Made by a program: the position numbers and the translations under genes
Source: Rhodocaloribacter sp964552015
GTDB taxonomy: Bacteria > Bacteroidota > Rhodothermia > Rhodothermales > ISCAR-4553
Direction: 5' to 3'
Assembly: GCA_964552015.1 (NCBI GenBank)
Contig: CAZKFR010000003.1
Span: 1-64,000, forward strand
Length of the DNA: 64,000 nucleotides
Notes under the pieces: model-generated
Database searches by the model: none
Seen by the model: only the letters and a program-made list of their open reading frames with translations
What the model was told of the DNA's origin: nothing
Shown: positions 8,399-17,809 of the stretch, in pieces
How the letters are laid out: each line of letters starts with the position of its first letter
Position numbering within the stretch: position 1 is the first letter of the stretch

Positions 8399-9961
8399 AT
8401 GAGAAGGGCCCTGGCCCGCCGGGTGTTCCTGGCCTGGCCGGGCGGGCCGCTACGGTCGGTGGAACGCTTCATCGCTGCACCCGAAGCGACCCAGGAGGCA
8501 CTCCTGCGGCGCTTGCTGTGCCGGGCGTCCCGTACCGCGTGGGGGCGCCGCTTCGGGTTTGCCGAACTCGCCGGGCGGCCGGACGTCGTGGCGACCTACC
8601 GGGAGCGGGTGCCCCTGCATGCCTACGAGGACATCCGGGACGACGTCGAACGGGTGCGCCGGGGAGCGGCTGACGTGTTCTGGCCCGGCACCATCCGGCA
8701 TTTCGCCGTCTCGAGCGGTACCGCCTCGGCGGGCAAGATCATCCCGGTCAGCGAGGCGATGCTGCGCTACAACCGCCGCTACAGCCTGGCCTCGGCGTTT
8801 CACTACCTGACCCGGAGCGGTGATCTGCGCCTCTGGGGTGGGCGCTTCCTCAGCGTGCCGGGCAGCGTCGAAGAAGATCCGCGGTATCCGGGTACGTACG
8901 TGGGGGAGGTGAGCGGTCTGCAGGCCCTCTATGCACCGGCCTTCGTGCGCCGATGGTACCAGGCCATCCCGAACGAGGTACTCTTTCAGCCTTCCTGGGA
9001 GAAAAAACTCGATGCCATCGTCGAACGCACCGTCGGCATGGATATCCGCGCTATCGCGATGGTGCCGTCCTGGGCGCTGGTCCTGTTTCGCCGTGTCATC
9101 GACCGGTATAACACGCTGCACGGTACCCGGGCGACGACGCTCGCCGAGGTATGGCCCAACCTGCAGGTGTATTTCTCCGGCGGGGTGGCCCTGCGCTCGT
9201 ACCGCGCGTTGCTCCAGACCCTGATCGGGCGGCCGGTGGATTTCTGGGAGCATTATGGGGCTTCCGAGGGGTTCTTTGCGTTCCAGTACGACCTGACGTC
9301 CGAAGACCTGTTGCTGCACCTGGACAACGGGGTCTATTACGAATTCGTGCGGATGGACGACCCCTCGCCGTCGGCGCCGCGGCGGTATGCGCTCGGGGAG
9401 GTGGAGCCGGGCGTCCGCTACCGGATGTACGTCACCACGTGCAGCGGCCTCTGGGCCTACGGTGTGGGCGACGTGGTGCGGTTCACGGGGCGCGACCCGT
9501 ACCGGATCGTCGTGGCCGGGCGCACGAGCGAGATGCTGGACACCTATGGCGAGGCCGTCTTCGGGGAGGAGGCCCGGGCGGCGCTCGAGGAGGCCTGTGC
9601 CCGCACCGGCGCGCGCGTGCGGGAGTTCCACGTGACGCCTCGTCCGGTCGGGGTCGATCGCCTGCCGGCCCATCAGTGGCTCATCGAGTTCGAGGTGCCG
9701 CCCGCCGACCTGCGGGACTTCGCCGGGGCGCTCGATGCCTACCTGCAACGGGTCAACCGGCACTACCAGATCCGGCGGGAGCCGGGCGCCTTCGACCCGC
9801 CCGAGGTGATCCCCCTGCCTCCCGGCACGTTCCACGCCTGGCTGCGTGAGCATCATCCCCGGCTCGGTGCCCAGACAAAGGTTCCGCGTATGAGCGAGGA
9901 ACGGGCGCTGGCCGAGGGCGTACTGGCTCTCGCCGGAACCAATCCCGCCGGTTTCACATAA
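8399..9961 (+). CDS. GH3 family adenylating enzyme (auxin-responsive promoter family)
   Basis: This is a GH3-fold acyl-adenylate ligase, the family named after plant enzymes that conjugate hormones to amino acids. Bacterial members have mostly unknown substrates. The ATP-binding SSGTASAGK motif lies near residue 104. The central YGASEG motif (EHYGASEGFFAF) and the hinge region (GVGDVVRFTGRDPYRI) are clear. Length is about 520 residues. The ATG at 8399 is preferred because GGAGAAGAG stands just before it; in-frame alternatives exist at 8384 (ATG) and 8360 (GTG). The gene is divergent from the GAF protein gene and is followed by the primary sigma factor gene. Confidence 0.85.
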   Translation: MRRALARRVFLAWPGGPLRSVERFIAAPEATQEALLRRLLCRASRTAWGRRFGFAELAGRPDVVATYRERVPLHAYEDIRDDVERVRRGAADVFWPGTIRHFAVSSGTASAGKIIPVSEAMLRYNRRYSLASAFHYLTRSGDLRLWGGRFLSVPGSVEEDPRYPGTYVGEVSGLQALYAPAFVRRWYQAIPNEVLFQPSWEKKLDAIVERTVGMDIRAIAMVPSWALVLFRRVIDRYNTLHGTRATTLAEVWPNLQVYFSGGVALRSYRALLQTLIGRPVDFWEHYGASEGFFAFQYDLTSEDLLLHLDNGVYYEFVRMDDPSPSAPRRYALGEVEPGVRYRMYVTTCSGLWAYGVGDVVRFTGRDPYRIVVAGRTSEMLDTYGEAVFGEEARAALEEACARTGARVREFHVTPRPVGVDRLPAHQWLIEFEVPPADLRDFAGALDAYLQRVNRHYQIRREPGAFDPPEVIPLPPGTFHAWLREHHPRLGAQTKVPRMSEERALAEGVLALAGTNPAGFT

Positions 9962-10144
9962 GCTTGCCTGAAATATCGGATTGACGGGAACAAGGCGGCC
10001 GAACACGGCGTGCATCGACGCCGGCCCGCACCCGTCTCGATGCTTTCCCGCATCGCGGGCCCGCCGGTTCCGACGACCCCAGAAAACGAGCACGAAGCAC
10101 CTCGCATACAGGACCGCTACAACCAACCAAACCGCCGAAGCTCT

Positions 10145-10984
10145 ATGTACGTCCCCCGCCAGCAACGGATGCTGGATCAGTATCTCCAGGAGATCGGTCA
10201 GATCCCCTTGCTGACCCCCGAGGAGGAAGTGGAACTGGCGCGTCGCATCAAACAGGGTGATCAGGAAGCGCTGCACAAGCTGACCCGGGCCAACCTGCGC
10301 TTCGTGGTGTCGGTGGCCAAGAAGTACCAGGGGCAGGGGCTGACGCTGGCCGACCTGATCAACGAAGGCAACTACGGGCTGATCAAGGCGGCCCAGCGCT
10401 TCGATGAGACGCGCGGCTTCAAGTTCATCTCCTACGCCGTCTGGTGGATCCGGCAGGCGATCTTGCAGGCGCTGGCCGAGCAGAGCCGCGTCGTCCGTCT
10501 GCCGCTCAACCGCATCGGCACGATCTCCAAGATCCGCAAGACCAGCGCCAAGCTGGCGCAGATCCACGAGCGGCAGCCCAACATCGAGGAACTGGCCGAG
10601 GAGCTCGACGTCGACGTGGAAAAGGTGCGCGAGGCGCTGCAGCACACCGGGCGTCACCTCTCGATGGACGCACCGTTCAACGAGGACGACGACAACAGCC
10701 TGCTCGACGTCCTGCCGGATGACGAAGACACCGCGCCGGACGAGACGCTCATGGACGAGTCGCTCAAGATCGACATCGAGCGGGCGTTGAGCATGCTGCA
10801 TCCGCGCGAGGCAGAGATCACGCGCCTCTACTTCGGCATTGGCCGGGAGCACCCACTGACCCTCGAAGAGATCGGCCAGCGCTTCGGCCTCACGCGCGAG
10901 CGCGTGCGCCAGATCAAGGAAAAGGCGCTGCGTAAGCTCCGCCAGAAACACCGCCGCGAAGAGCTCCAGATGCACATCGGCTGA
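10145..10984 (+). CDS. rpoD: primary RNA polymerase sigma factor (RpoD/SigA type)
   Basis: This 279-residue sigma-70 protein carries region 1.2 (YLQEIGQIPLLTPEEEVELA), region 2 (FVVSVAKKYQGQGLTLADLI...GFKFISYAVWWIRQAI), region 3, and region 4 ending in the helix-turn-helix TRERVRQIKEKALRKLR. The long region 1.1 of proteobacterial RpoD is missing, as is usual for Bacteroidota and Rhodothermota primary sigmas of about 285 residues. The high conservation of region 2 supports a housekeeping role over an alternative sigma. A rho-independent terminator follows shortly after the stop. Confidence 0.94.
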   Translation: MYVPRQQRMLDQYLQEIGQIPLLTPEEEVELARRIKQGDQEALHKLTRANLRFVVSVAKKYQGQGLTLADLINEGNYGLIKAAQRFDETRGFKFISYAVWWIRQAILQALAEQSRVVRLPLNRIGTISKIRKTSAKLAQIHERQPNIEELAEELDVDVEKVREALQHTGRHLSMDAPFNEDDDNSLLDVLPDDEDTAPDETLMDESLKIDIERALSMLHPREAEITRLYFGIGREHPLTLEEIGQRFGLTRERVRQIKEKALRKLRQKHRREELQMHIG

Positions 10985-11012
10985 TTCTCGCGAGCTTTCA
11001 GGGCTCACGTTG

Positions 11013-11049
11013 CAGGCACCTCCTTTTCTCCGGGGGTGCCTGTTGTATT
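11013..11049 (+). terminator. rho-independent terminator of the sigma factor gene
   Basis: CAGGCACC (11013-11020) pairs perfectly with GGTGCCTG (11035-11042) across a 14-base loop and is followed by TTGTATTT. It lies about 28 bases after the rpoD stop. Confidence 0.85.
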
Positions 11050-11192
11050 TCGTGGCGTAGAGAGAATGAGATTGCACGGCCGGTTGGATCTTGGCTTCCT
11101 GTTCCTGAGACGGATAAGCAGGTCCTCGTAACCTGGAAACTGAACCGGCTGCTGCAGCTTTGAAGCACCGCACCATCCCGTTGTCAGCACGC

Positions 11193-14100
11193 ATGCATCA
11201 CCCTGAACCAGCCCCGTCCGTTACGCCCGAGGTGTCGCCCCGGCGCGGTATGCTTTTCCGGGTGCTGCGCGGCCTCGGATGGGGCCTGGGTGGGGTGCTC
11301 GGCCTGCTGGTGCTGGTGCTGATGCTCTTTCAGACGGAGTGGGGCGCCACACGCATGGTGCGCTTCGTGCTGGATCGCCTCAGCCTGTTCGAAGGGGCCC
11401 GCGTCGAGGTGGGGCGCGTGCGGGGTAACCTGCTCTCCCACCTGGCGCTCTACGACGTGGCGCTGATACAGGGCGACACGCTCCGGCTGGTCCAGGTCGA
11501 TACGGTGGCGGCACGCTACCGGCTCGGTCCGCTGCTGCGCAAGACGCTCCATTTCGAACGGATCGAGGTGGTCAACCCGGCGGTTTCGATGGCGCAGCAG
11601 GCAGATGGGAGCTGGAACCTGCTGGACGTGCTTCCGGCCGACACGACGGCACCGGACACGGCGGCGTCGGTGCTGGCTGTGGTCATCGACCACCTGCGGC
11701 TGCGGGGGGGGCAGGCTCGGGCCCGGTTTCATGCCCCGGGCCGCGACTCGCTCGTTGCGCTGCGCGGGCTGGACGTGCGCCTCGATAGCCTCCGGGTGGC
11801 CGGGGACGTCACCGCCCGCCTGGATACCGTCGCCGGGGTGTTCATCCCGCCCGGCATGACAACACCCGTCTCGTTCCGGCTCGGCGCGTCGCTCCACCCG
11901 GACCGCCTCGACGTCCGGGGGCTCGAACTGACCTCGGAACGAAGCCATCTGGTGGCCCGGGGCATCCTGCCCCGCTTCGGCGCACCGCCCGGACCGGACT
12001 CCCTCGACTTTACCCTGGCCGCCGACCCCCTGCATTTCGGCGACGTAGCGCTGTTCGTTCCCACGCTGGATCCGTCGCTCGAGCTGACGGGCACGGTACG
12101 GGCCGGGGGGACGCTGGACCTGACCACGCTCGAAGTGACGGCGCAGGCGTCGGACGGAGCGTCGATCCGGCTGGCCGGGCAGGTCACCCCCCGCCTGGCC
12201 GACTCGCTCCGGTACCGGCTCGAGGCCCGGGTACGCGGGCTCGACCTCGGCCACTATGCCGGGTCGGACGCCGACGCACTCCTGAACGGTGAGATGCAGG
12301 TGGACCTGCAGGGGGCGTCGCTCGACCGTCTCGACGGCACACTCCGGGCGGTGCTCGCCGGGTCCCGTGTGGCCGGACGCCCGCTGGACTCCACGACGCT
12401 GGCGACGCAATGGGACGACGGACAGGTGCGCCTCGAGCTCCGCGGAGGAGTTCCGGGGGCGCACCTGTCGCTCACGGGTACGGCTCGTCCGTTCGCCGAG
12501 GACCCCGCCTACGACCTGACCGCCGCCTTCCGCCACGTCGACCTGGGCGTGCTGACCGGCGACACCACCCGCACGAGCGACCTCGCCGGCACGTTGCACC
12601 TCGCCGGACAGGGCTACGACCCGGACACGGCCGACCTCCGGGCGCGTCTGGACCTGGCGCCGGGCTCGCTCAACGCCTACCGGGTGGCGAGAGGGCGCCT
12701 GGAGGCCCGGCTCACCGGCGGCGTGCTCACGTTCGACACCCGCGTGGCGTTCCCGGAGGACGGTGTGCTGGCCTTCCGCGGCGAGGCTACCCCGGGGGAT
12801 ACGCTGGTCTACACGATCCGCGAGGGGCGGGTGGAAAACCTGGATTACATGGCCGCCCTCGGGGACACCACGCAGAGCCGCCTCAGCGGCACCTTCACGC
12901 TGCGCGGACGGGGCACCGATCCGGCCACGATGACGCTGCGTGCCGGGGCACACCTGCGGGCGACGACGTACGACGTGTACCGGGTCGAGGAGGCGAACCT
13001 GCGGGCCTCGATGCGCGGAGGGACCCTGCGCTTCGAGGGCGACGCCCGGCTCGGCGGCGGCACGGTGTCGCTCACGGGGCGGGCCCGCCCGTTCGACCCC
13101 ACGCCGGCGCTGGCGGTCGAGGAGGCCGTGTTTCGCAACCTCGACGTGGGGACGCTGGCGGCGCTGCCGGGGCAGGACACCGACCTGAACGGACGCCTGG
13201 CGCTGACGTTGCGCGGGTTCGACCCGGCCACGCTGCGCCTGGAGGTCCGGCTCGACCTGGACTCGTCCCGCGTCAACCTTCAGCCGATACGGCGTGCCTC
13301 GCTCACGGCCGGGTGGGCCGCCGACACGCTGGCCTACCGGCTGATGCTGGCCGTACCCGGTGGACGGACGGAGCTGGCGGGGACGGTGCGTGACCTCACG
13401 GGCGTTCCCGTCTATCGCGTCGCCACCGGGCGTCTGGACGCCCTCGACGTCGGCGCCCTGCTGGGGCAGCCTGCCTTCCGGACAGACCTCAACGGCACGT
13501 TTCGCCTGGAAGGACGGGGGCGGCAGCCGGAGGACCTGAACCTGGAGGCCCGGCTCGACCTGGCCGACTCGCGGATCAACGATGCGGCGCTGCCCGAAGG
13601 CCAGGTGGCGGTGCAGGTGCGCGAGGGGATGGCGCGGCTGACGTCGCGGCTGGCACTGGCCGGGGGCACCGTGGACCTGCTCGCCGCAGGTCGCCCCTTC
13701 GAGCAGGTGCCCGCCTACACCCTCCGCGGTGACGTGCAGGACCTCGACCTGGGGCAGGTGCTCGGCCGCGATACGCTGCGTGCTGCGCTCAACCTGGCGT
13801 TTGCGTTCGAGGGACACGGGGCGGGCCTGGGCACGATGCAGGGGGAGGGCTGGATGCAGGCCGGCGCCACACGCTTCCACCACGTCACGCTCGACACGGC
13901 CTACGCACGCTTCGCGCTCGCACAGGGGCTGGCGCGGGTCGACACGCTCGTGCTGCGTAGCAACGTGCTGGATCTGCACGGCCACGGTCCGGTGGCCCTC
14001 GTCGACACGGCCGGCGTGCACACGACCGACTTCACCTTTGCCGCCGACCTTGTCTCCGTGGCCCCGCTACGGGACTGGGTCGCCGCCGACCCGTTTCTGC

Positions 14101-16403
14101 TGGGGCAGGGCCAGGTCGAGGGACGCCTCACCGGCCCTGCCGGGCGGCTGCGCCTCGATGCCCGCCTGGACGTCAACAGCCTCGTCTACGACGCCATGCG
14201 CGTGGCCGGCCTGCGCGTGCGCCTGCTGGCCGAACTCGACGCCAACCGCACCGTGCAGCAGGCCGAGGTGCGCTCCGACATCGCCTTCTTCTCGCTCCCC
14301 AACGTCTCCATCGAGCGCACGCAGGTCAGCGTGGGCTATCGGCCCGAGGCGCTTACCTTCGAAGTGACGTCGAAACTCGACCCGCGCCGCGATGGCTACC
14401 TGGGCGGGTACGTGGACCTCGTGCCGGGACGCCAGCGCCTGACGCTGGACTCGCTCCGCTTCCGCTTCGACCGGGACCTGTGGCGCCTGCAGCAGCCGGC
14501 CACCCTCGACTATGCCGGCGACACCTACCGCGTACGCAACCTGTTGCTCTACGCCCGCTCGCCCAACGGCACGGACGAGATCACCCAGCAGATCGCCCTC
14601 GACGGCGAGATCGACCTGAACGGCCAGCAGAGTCTCATCCTCACCATCGAGCGCTTCCGCCTCGGGGCCGTTACCGACCTCTTCGGCTACGAAGGCCTCG
14701 GGGGGCGGCTCGACGGCTGGCTCGTGCTCGAAGGGGCCCCGTCGGCCCCCGTGGCCGATGGATCCCTCCAGTTCGACCTGTCGCTCTTCGGCGAGGCGGT
14801 CGGCGACATGGAGGCGACGCTCCATTACGAGGCGCTCCAGCTGGCCCTGGAGAGCCGGCTCACCGACGAGCGCGGCAGCGAACTCCTCCTTACGGGTACG
14901 ATCCCCATGGACCTGCGCCTGGTGGCCCCGGACTCGGCGCGGACCGGCATGTACCTCGAAGCCCGGCAGGCCGCGCAGGAAACGGTCCGCCTCGACCTGT
15001 CCACAAACGATTTTGCGCTCAGCTGGCTCATGCCGTTCATGGACCGGGAGGTCGTCAGCGAACTCGACGGGCGGCTCACCGCCGAGCTCCAGGTGCGCGG
15101 CACCTTCGGCAGCCCCCGTTTCGATGGCACCCTCGGCGTGCGAAACGGGCGCCTCGGCCTGCCCCTGCTCGGGAAGAGCCGCCAGGGCCTCGTCTATACG
15201 GACATCATGCTGGACGGGACCTTCGAGGAGAGCCGGCTCTTGCTGGATCACGTCGAGGCCCGCTCGGGGGGCGGCTCGCTCATCGGCCACGGAACGATCA
15301 ACTTCTCCGACCTGACCCTGGGAGAATTCGACCTCACCTTCAGCGCGTCGGATTTCCTCGCCATCGATTCGCGCGAGTATCGCATCCGCACCGATGCCGA
15401 CCTCAACCTCCGGGGCACCACACGCAGCCCGGTGCTCAGCGGCGACGTCGAACTCGTCAGCGCCGACTTTTTCCTGACCGAGGAGGCGGCCGCCGAGTTC
15501 GAGCCGGTGGAGCTGACCGAGGAGGACCAGCGAACCCTGGAGGTGCGCTTCGGCCTGCGCCTGACCGAGGCCGACACCACGACGTTCGACTATTACCGGG
15601 CCCTGACGATCACGGATCTGACGGTGCGGATGGAGCGCGACACCTGGCTGCGCTCGAAGAAAAATCCCACCATGGACATCCAGTTTACGGGCAACCTGGA
15701 GGTACAGAAGGCCCCCTACGAGGACCCGCTGGTGTTTGGCACGATCACCGTCATCCCCGAGCGAAGCCGCATCGTCCAGTTCGGCAAGCGGTTCGACATC
15801 CAGAGCGGGACGCTCACGTTCAACGGCCCGGCTACCGACCCGATCATGAACATCCAGGCGCAGTACGTCGTCCGGGCGCGGGGTACCGGGGAGAACGAGG
15901 TGACCATCACGCTGGCCGTCGAGGGGCGGCTGGACAACCTGGACGTGACGCTGGGGTCCGACCCCCAGATGGAGTTTGCCGACATCATCTCCTACCTGGC
16001 CTTTGGCCGCCCGGCCGGGGAGGCGCTCCAGCTCGGCGGTGGTGGTGCGAGCAGCAGCGGGTCGGGGGGACGGCCCTGGCTGGACCCCGCGGCCGGCCTG
16101 GCGCTCGGCCAGATCGCCGGGCTGATCGAGGACCTGGCCGGGACCGGCCTCGGCCTCGACGTGATCGAGATCGAACAGAACGGCCTCGACGGGGCCACGC
16201 TGACGGCCGGCAAGTACGTCTCGCCCCGGCTCTACGTGGCTGTCAGCCAGCCCATTGCGTTCCGGCGCAGCGGGACGACGCTGGCCGAGGAGGTGCCCAC
16301 GCAGGTTACGCTCGAGTACGAGATCATCGACCGGCTGCTGATACGCCTGCTCCGGCGCGGCTCGGTGATCCGGATCAACTTGAAGTGGGAATATGCCTAT
16401 TAG
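11193..16403 (+). CDS. TamB-like translocation and assembly module protein
   Basis: A giant protein of about 1,736 residues with one membrane segment near the N-terminus (around residues 20-45, GLGGVLGLLVLVLML). Many AsmA/TamB-like beta-strand repeats follow, and a C-terminal TamB (DUF490) domain runs roughly from residue 1,350 to the end. TamB proteins span the periplasm as a hydrophobic beta-groove and take part in outer-membrane protein assembly and phospholipid transport. The repeats share phrases such as DLGxL...LxGTxxLxGRG, giving strong internal repetition. The ATG at 11193 was chosen over an upstream in-frame TTG at 11160; a third option is the ATG just before the membrane segment. 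No TamA/BamA-like gene is adjacent. Confidence 0.88.
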   Translation: MHHPEPAPSVTPEVSPRRGMLFRVLRGLGWGLGGVLGLLVLVLMLFQTEWGATRMVRFVLDRLSLFEGARVEVGRVRGNLLSHLALYDVALIQGDTLRLVQVDTVAARYRLGPLLRKTLHFERIEVVNPAVSMAQQADGSWNLLDVLPADTTAPDTAASVLAVVIDHLRLRGGQARARFHAPGRDSLVALRGLDVRLDSLRVAGDVTARLDTVAGVFIPPGMTTPVSFRLGASLHPDRLDVRGLELTSERSHLVARGILPRFGAPPGPDSLDFTLAADPLHFGDVALFVPTLDPSLELTGTVRAGGTLDLTTLEVTAQASDGASIRLAGQVTPRLADSLRYRLEARVRGLDLGHYAGSDADALLNGEMQVDLQGASLDRLDGTLRAVLAGSRVAGRPLDSTTLATQWDDGQVRLELRGGVPGAHLSLTGTARPFAEDPAYDLTAAFRHVDLGVLTGDTTRTSDLAGTLHLAGQGYDPDTADLRARLDLAPGSLNAYRVARGRLEARLTGGVLTFDTRVAFPEDGVLAFRGEATPGDTLVYTIREGRVENLDYMAALGDTTQSRLSGTFTLRGRGTDPATMTLRAGAHLRATTYDVYRVEEANLRASMRGGTLRFEGDARLGGGTVSLTGRARPFDPTPALAVEEAVFRNLDVGTLAALPGQDTDLNGRLALTLRGFDPATLRLEVRLDLDSSRVNLQPIRRASLTAGWAADTLAYRLMLAVPGGRTELAGTVRDLTGVPVYRVATGRLDALDVGALLGQPAFRTDLNGTFRLEGRGRQPEDLNLEARLDLADSRINDAALPEGQVAVQVREGMARLTSRLALAGGTVDLLAAGRPFEQVPAYTLRGDVQDLDLGQVLGRDTLRAALNLAFAFEGHGAGLGTMQGEGWMQAGATRFHHVTLDTAYARFALAQGLARVDTLVLRSNVLDLHGHGPVALVDTAGVHTTDFTFAADLVSVAPLRDWVAADPFLLGQGQVEGRLTGPAGRLRLDARLDVNSLVYDAMRVAGLRVRLLAELDANRTVQQAEVRSDIAFFSLPNVSIERTQVSVGYRPEALTFEVTSKLDPRRDGYLGGYVDLVPGRQRLTLDSLRFRFDRDLWRLQQPATLDYAGDTYRVRNLLLYARSPNGTDEITQQIALDGEIDLNGQQSLILTIERFRLGAVTDLFGYEGLGGRLDGWLVLEGAPSAPVADGSLQFDLSLFGEAVGDMEATLHYEALQLALESRLTDERGSELLLTGTIPMDLRLVAPDSARTGMYLEARQAAQETVRLDLSTNDFALSWLMPFMDREVVSELDGRLTAELQVRGTFGSPRFDGTLGVRNGRLGLPLLGKSRQGLVYTDIMLDGTFEESRLLLDHVEARSGGGSLIGHGTINFSDLTLGEFDLTFSASDFLAIDSREYRIRTDADLNLRGTTRSPVLSGDVELVSADFFLTEEAAAEFEPVELTEEDQRTLEVRFGLRLTEADTTTFDYYRALTITDLTVRMERDTWLRSKKNPTMDIQFTGNLEVQKAPYEDPLVFGTITVIPERSRIVQFGKRFDIQSGTLTFNGPATDPIMNIQAQYVVRARGTGENEVTITLAVEGRLDNLDVTLGSDPQMEFADIISYLAFGRPAGEALQLGGGGASSSGSGGRPWLDPAAGLALGQIAGLIEDLAGTGLGLDVIEIEQNGLDGATLTAGKYVSPRLYVAVSQPIAFRRSGTTLAEEVPTQVTLEYEIIDRLLIRLLRRGSVIRINLKWEYAY

Positions 16404-16540
16404 CGACGAGGGGACCCGTCGGTGGTCCGGAGGCCGATGCGAGCAGGCCGAAACCACCGGTTAGGCTGCCGCCGCCACCCGCCAGCGCACGCAGCCCTTG
16501 CCCGCTCCTCCCGCACCCTCCCATCCCCAAACACCCACTT

Positions 16541-16598
16541 CCCAAACACCCACCCAATCATCCACCCACCCAAACACCCACCCACCCAATCATCCACC
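16541..16598. repeat. C/A-rich short tandem repeats with G-quadruplex potential
   Basis: Two imperfect copies of a CCCAAACACCCACCC...AATCATCCACC unit lie between the TamB-like gene and the phosphatase gene. The plus strand here is almost free of G. On the minus strand, 16569-16587 reads GGGTGGGTGGGTGTTTGGG, a textbook quadruplex motif. It ends about 25 bases before the phosphatase ATG. Confidence 0.75.
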
Positions 16599-16612
16599 CC
16601 CGCCTACCTACC

Positions 16613-17788
16613 ATGGATCCGAAGCACTTCTACCGGAAGATGGACGCCCTGCTGGCCCGGATCGGGGATGCGGCCCACGACACCGAGTTGCTCCCCACGG
16701 TGCTGCTGGAACTGGAACTCTCGTTCGGGGAGGAACTCCGTTTTCACCGGGGGCGGCTGTACGAGGAAGAGGACGGGGTGTTCGTCCTCCGGAGGCGGGA
16801 TGCCGAGGATGCGTTCCCGACCGAATTGAGCCTGGAGGCGGCGCCCGTCCGCCGGGTGCTTCGTCACGGCAGCTATCTGTTCGACACGGAGTCGCCGGGT
16901 GAACTGGGCGGGGAGCAGGTGGCAGCCTTCGTGGTCACGGGCTCGGGTCGGCGCTGGCTCTTCGTCTACGATCTGATGCCGGGCTGGGTGCACGAGGAGG
17001 TGCTGCTCTGCGTGAATGCCGTTCGTGCGGCCCTCAACGTCAAGCTCGCCTCGGGCGACCTGCGCAGCGACATCGAGCAGGCCGCGCAGATCCAGCAGAG
17101 TCTGCTGCCGACGACGCCCCCCTCCATGGACGGCTTCCTCTTCGCGGGGCGCTCGCAGCCCGCCGAGCGCGTGGGCGGCGACCTCTACGACTTCATCCGC
17201 CTCAGCGACGAGATGATCGGCGTCAGCATCGGGGACGCCAGCGGCCACGGCCTGCCGGCGGCGCTGCTCGTGCGGGACGTCGTCACCGGGCTACGGATGG
17301 GCCTGGAAGACCAGCGCAAGATCGTCTACACGATCAAGAAGCTGAACGATGTGATCCACCGGAGCACGTTCTCCTCGCGGTTCATCTCGCTCTTCTACGG
17401 TGAGGTCGAGCAGAACGGCAACCTGCTCTATGTCAACTGCGGGCACCCGCCGCCCCTGCTGGTCAAGCGCGACGGCACGGTGCAACCGCTCGGCGCCACG
17501 GGCACGGTCATCGGCCCGCTCCGGGAGCTGGCCCTCTACCGGGCCTACGCCTACCTGGCTCCCGGCGATACGCTCGTCCTGTACACGGATGGCCTCATCG
17601 AGCGTCGCAACCGCGAAGAGGGGCTGTACGAAATCGAACGGTTGCGCCGCTTCGTCGTCCGGCATCGCGAGCTGGAGGCGCAGGCGCTCGTGGAGGCCAT
17701 CCTGGAGGACGTGTATGCGTTCGGTCACGAAGGGGTGTGGACGGACGACGTCACCGTCGTGGTGGTACAGCGCCGGGCCCGGGCGTGA
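16613..17788 (+). CDS. PP2C-type (SpoIIE/RsbU-like) serine phosphatase
   Basis: This 391-residue protein has an N-terminal domain of about 130 residues of unknown type (perhaps GAF-like) and a short helical linker (DLRSDIEQAAQIQQSLLP). The C-terminal SpoIIE phosphatase domain carries its metal-binding aspartates in VGGDLYDF, GDASGHGLPAALL, YTDGLIE and DDVTVVVV. Such enzymes dephosphorylate STAS anti-anti-sigma proteins in partner-switching pathways. A STAS gene with its own phosphatase lies 12 kb away, and this enzyme could feed the same pathway, but that is inference. The start ATG lies directly after the C-rich repeat and no clear ribosome-binding site is seen. Confidence 0.88.
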   Translation: MDPKHFYRKMDALLARIGDAAHDTELLPTVLLELELSFGEELRFHRGRLYEEEDGVFVLRRRDAEDAFPTELSLEAAPVRRVLRHGSYLFDTESPGELGGEQVAAFVVTGSGRRWLFVYDLMPGWVHEEVLLCVNAVRAALNVKLASGDLRSDIEQAAQIQQSLLPTTPPSMDGFLFAGRSQPAERVGGDLYDFIRLSDEMIGVSIGDASGHGLPAALLVRDVVTGLRMGLEDQRKIVYTIKKLNDVIHRSTFSSRFISLFYGEVEQNGNLLYVNCGHPPPLLVKRDGTVQPLGATGTVIGPLRELALYRAYAYLAPGDTLVLYTDGLIERRNREEGLYEIERLRRFVVRHRELEAQALVEAILEDVYAFGHEGVWTDDVTVVVVQRRARA

Positions 17789-17802
17789 AAGCCGGGCCCG
17801 GC
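17772..17802. terminator. paired GC palindromes at a convergent gene junction
   Basis: GCCGGGCCCGG at 17772-17782 and GCCGGGCCCGGC at 17791-17802 are each self-complementary and can also pair with each other around GCGTGAAA. They span the phosphatase stop codon and the junction with the convergent acidic-tail gene. There is no T-run, so a terminator role is only likely, not shown. Confidence 0.4.
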
Positions 17803-17809
17803 GATCGTC

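Noticed and set aside
8450..11194. Very long open frame (about 900 codons) on the minus strand
   Set aside because: It lies opposite the GH3 and rpoD genes, which have clear conserved motifs. Its translation is low-complexity and arises from high GC.
14067..16457. Minus-strand open frame of about 800 codons
   Set aside because: It is the antisense of the TamB-like gene, without motifs or start signals.
16541..16598. CRISPR array
   Set aside because: The repeat units are short, imperfect and contiguous, without unique spacers or cas genes.
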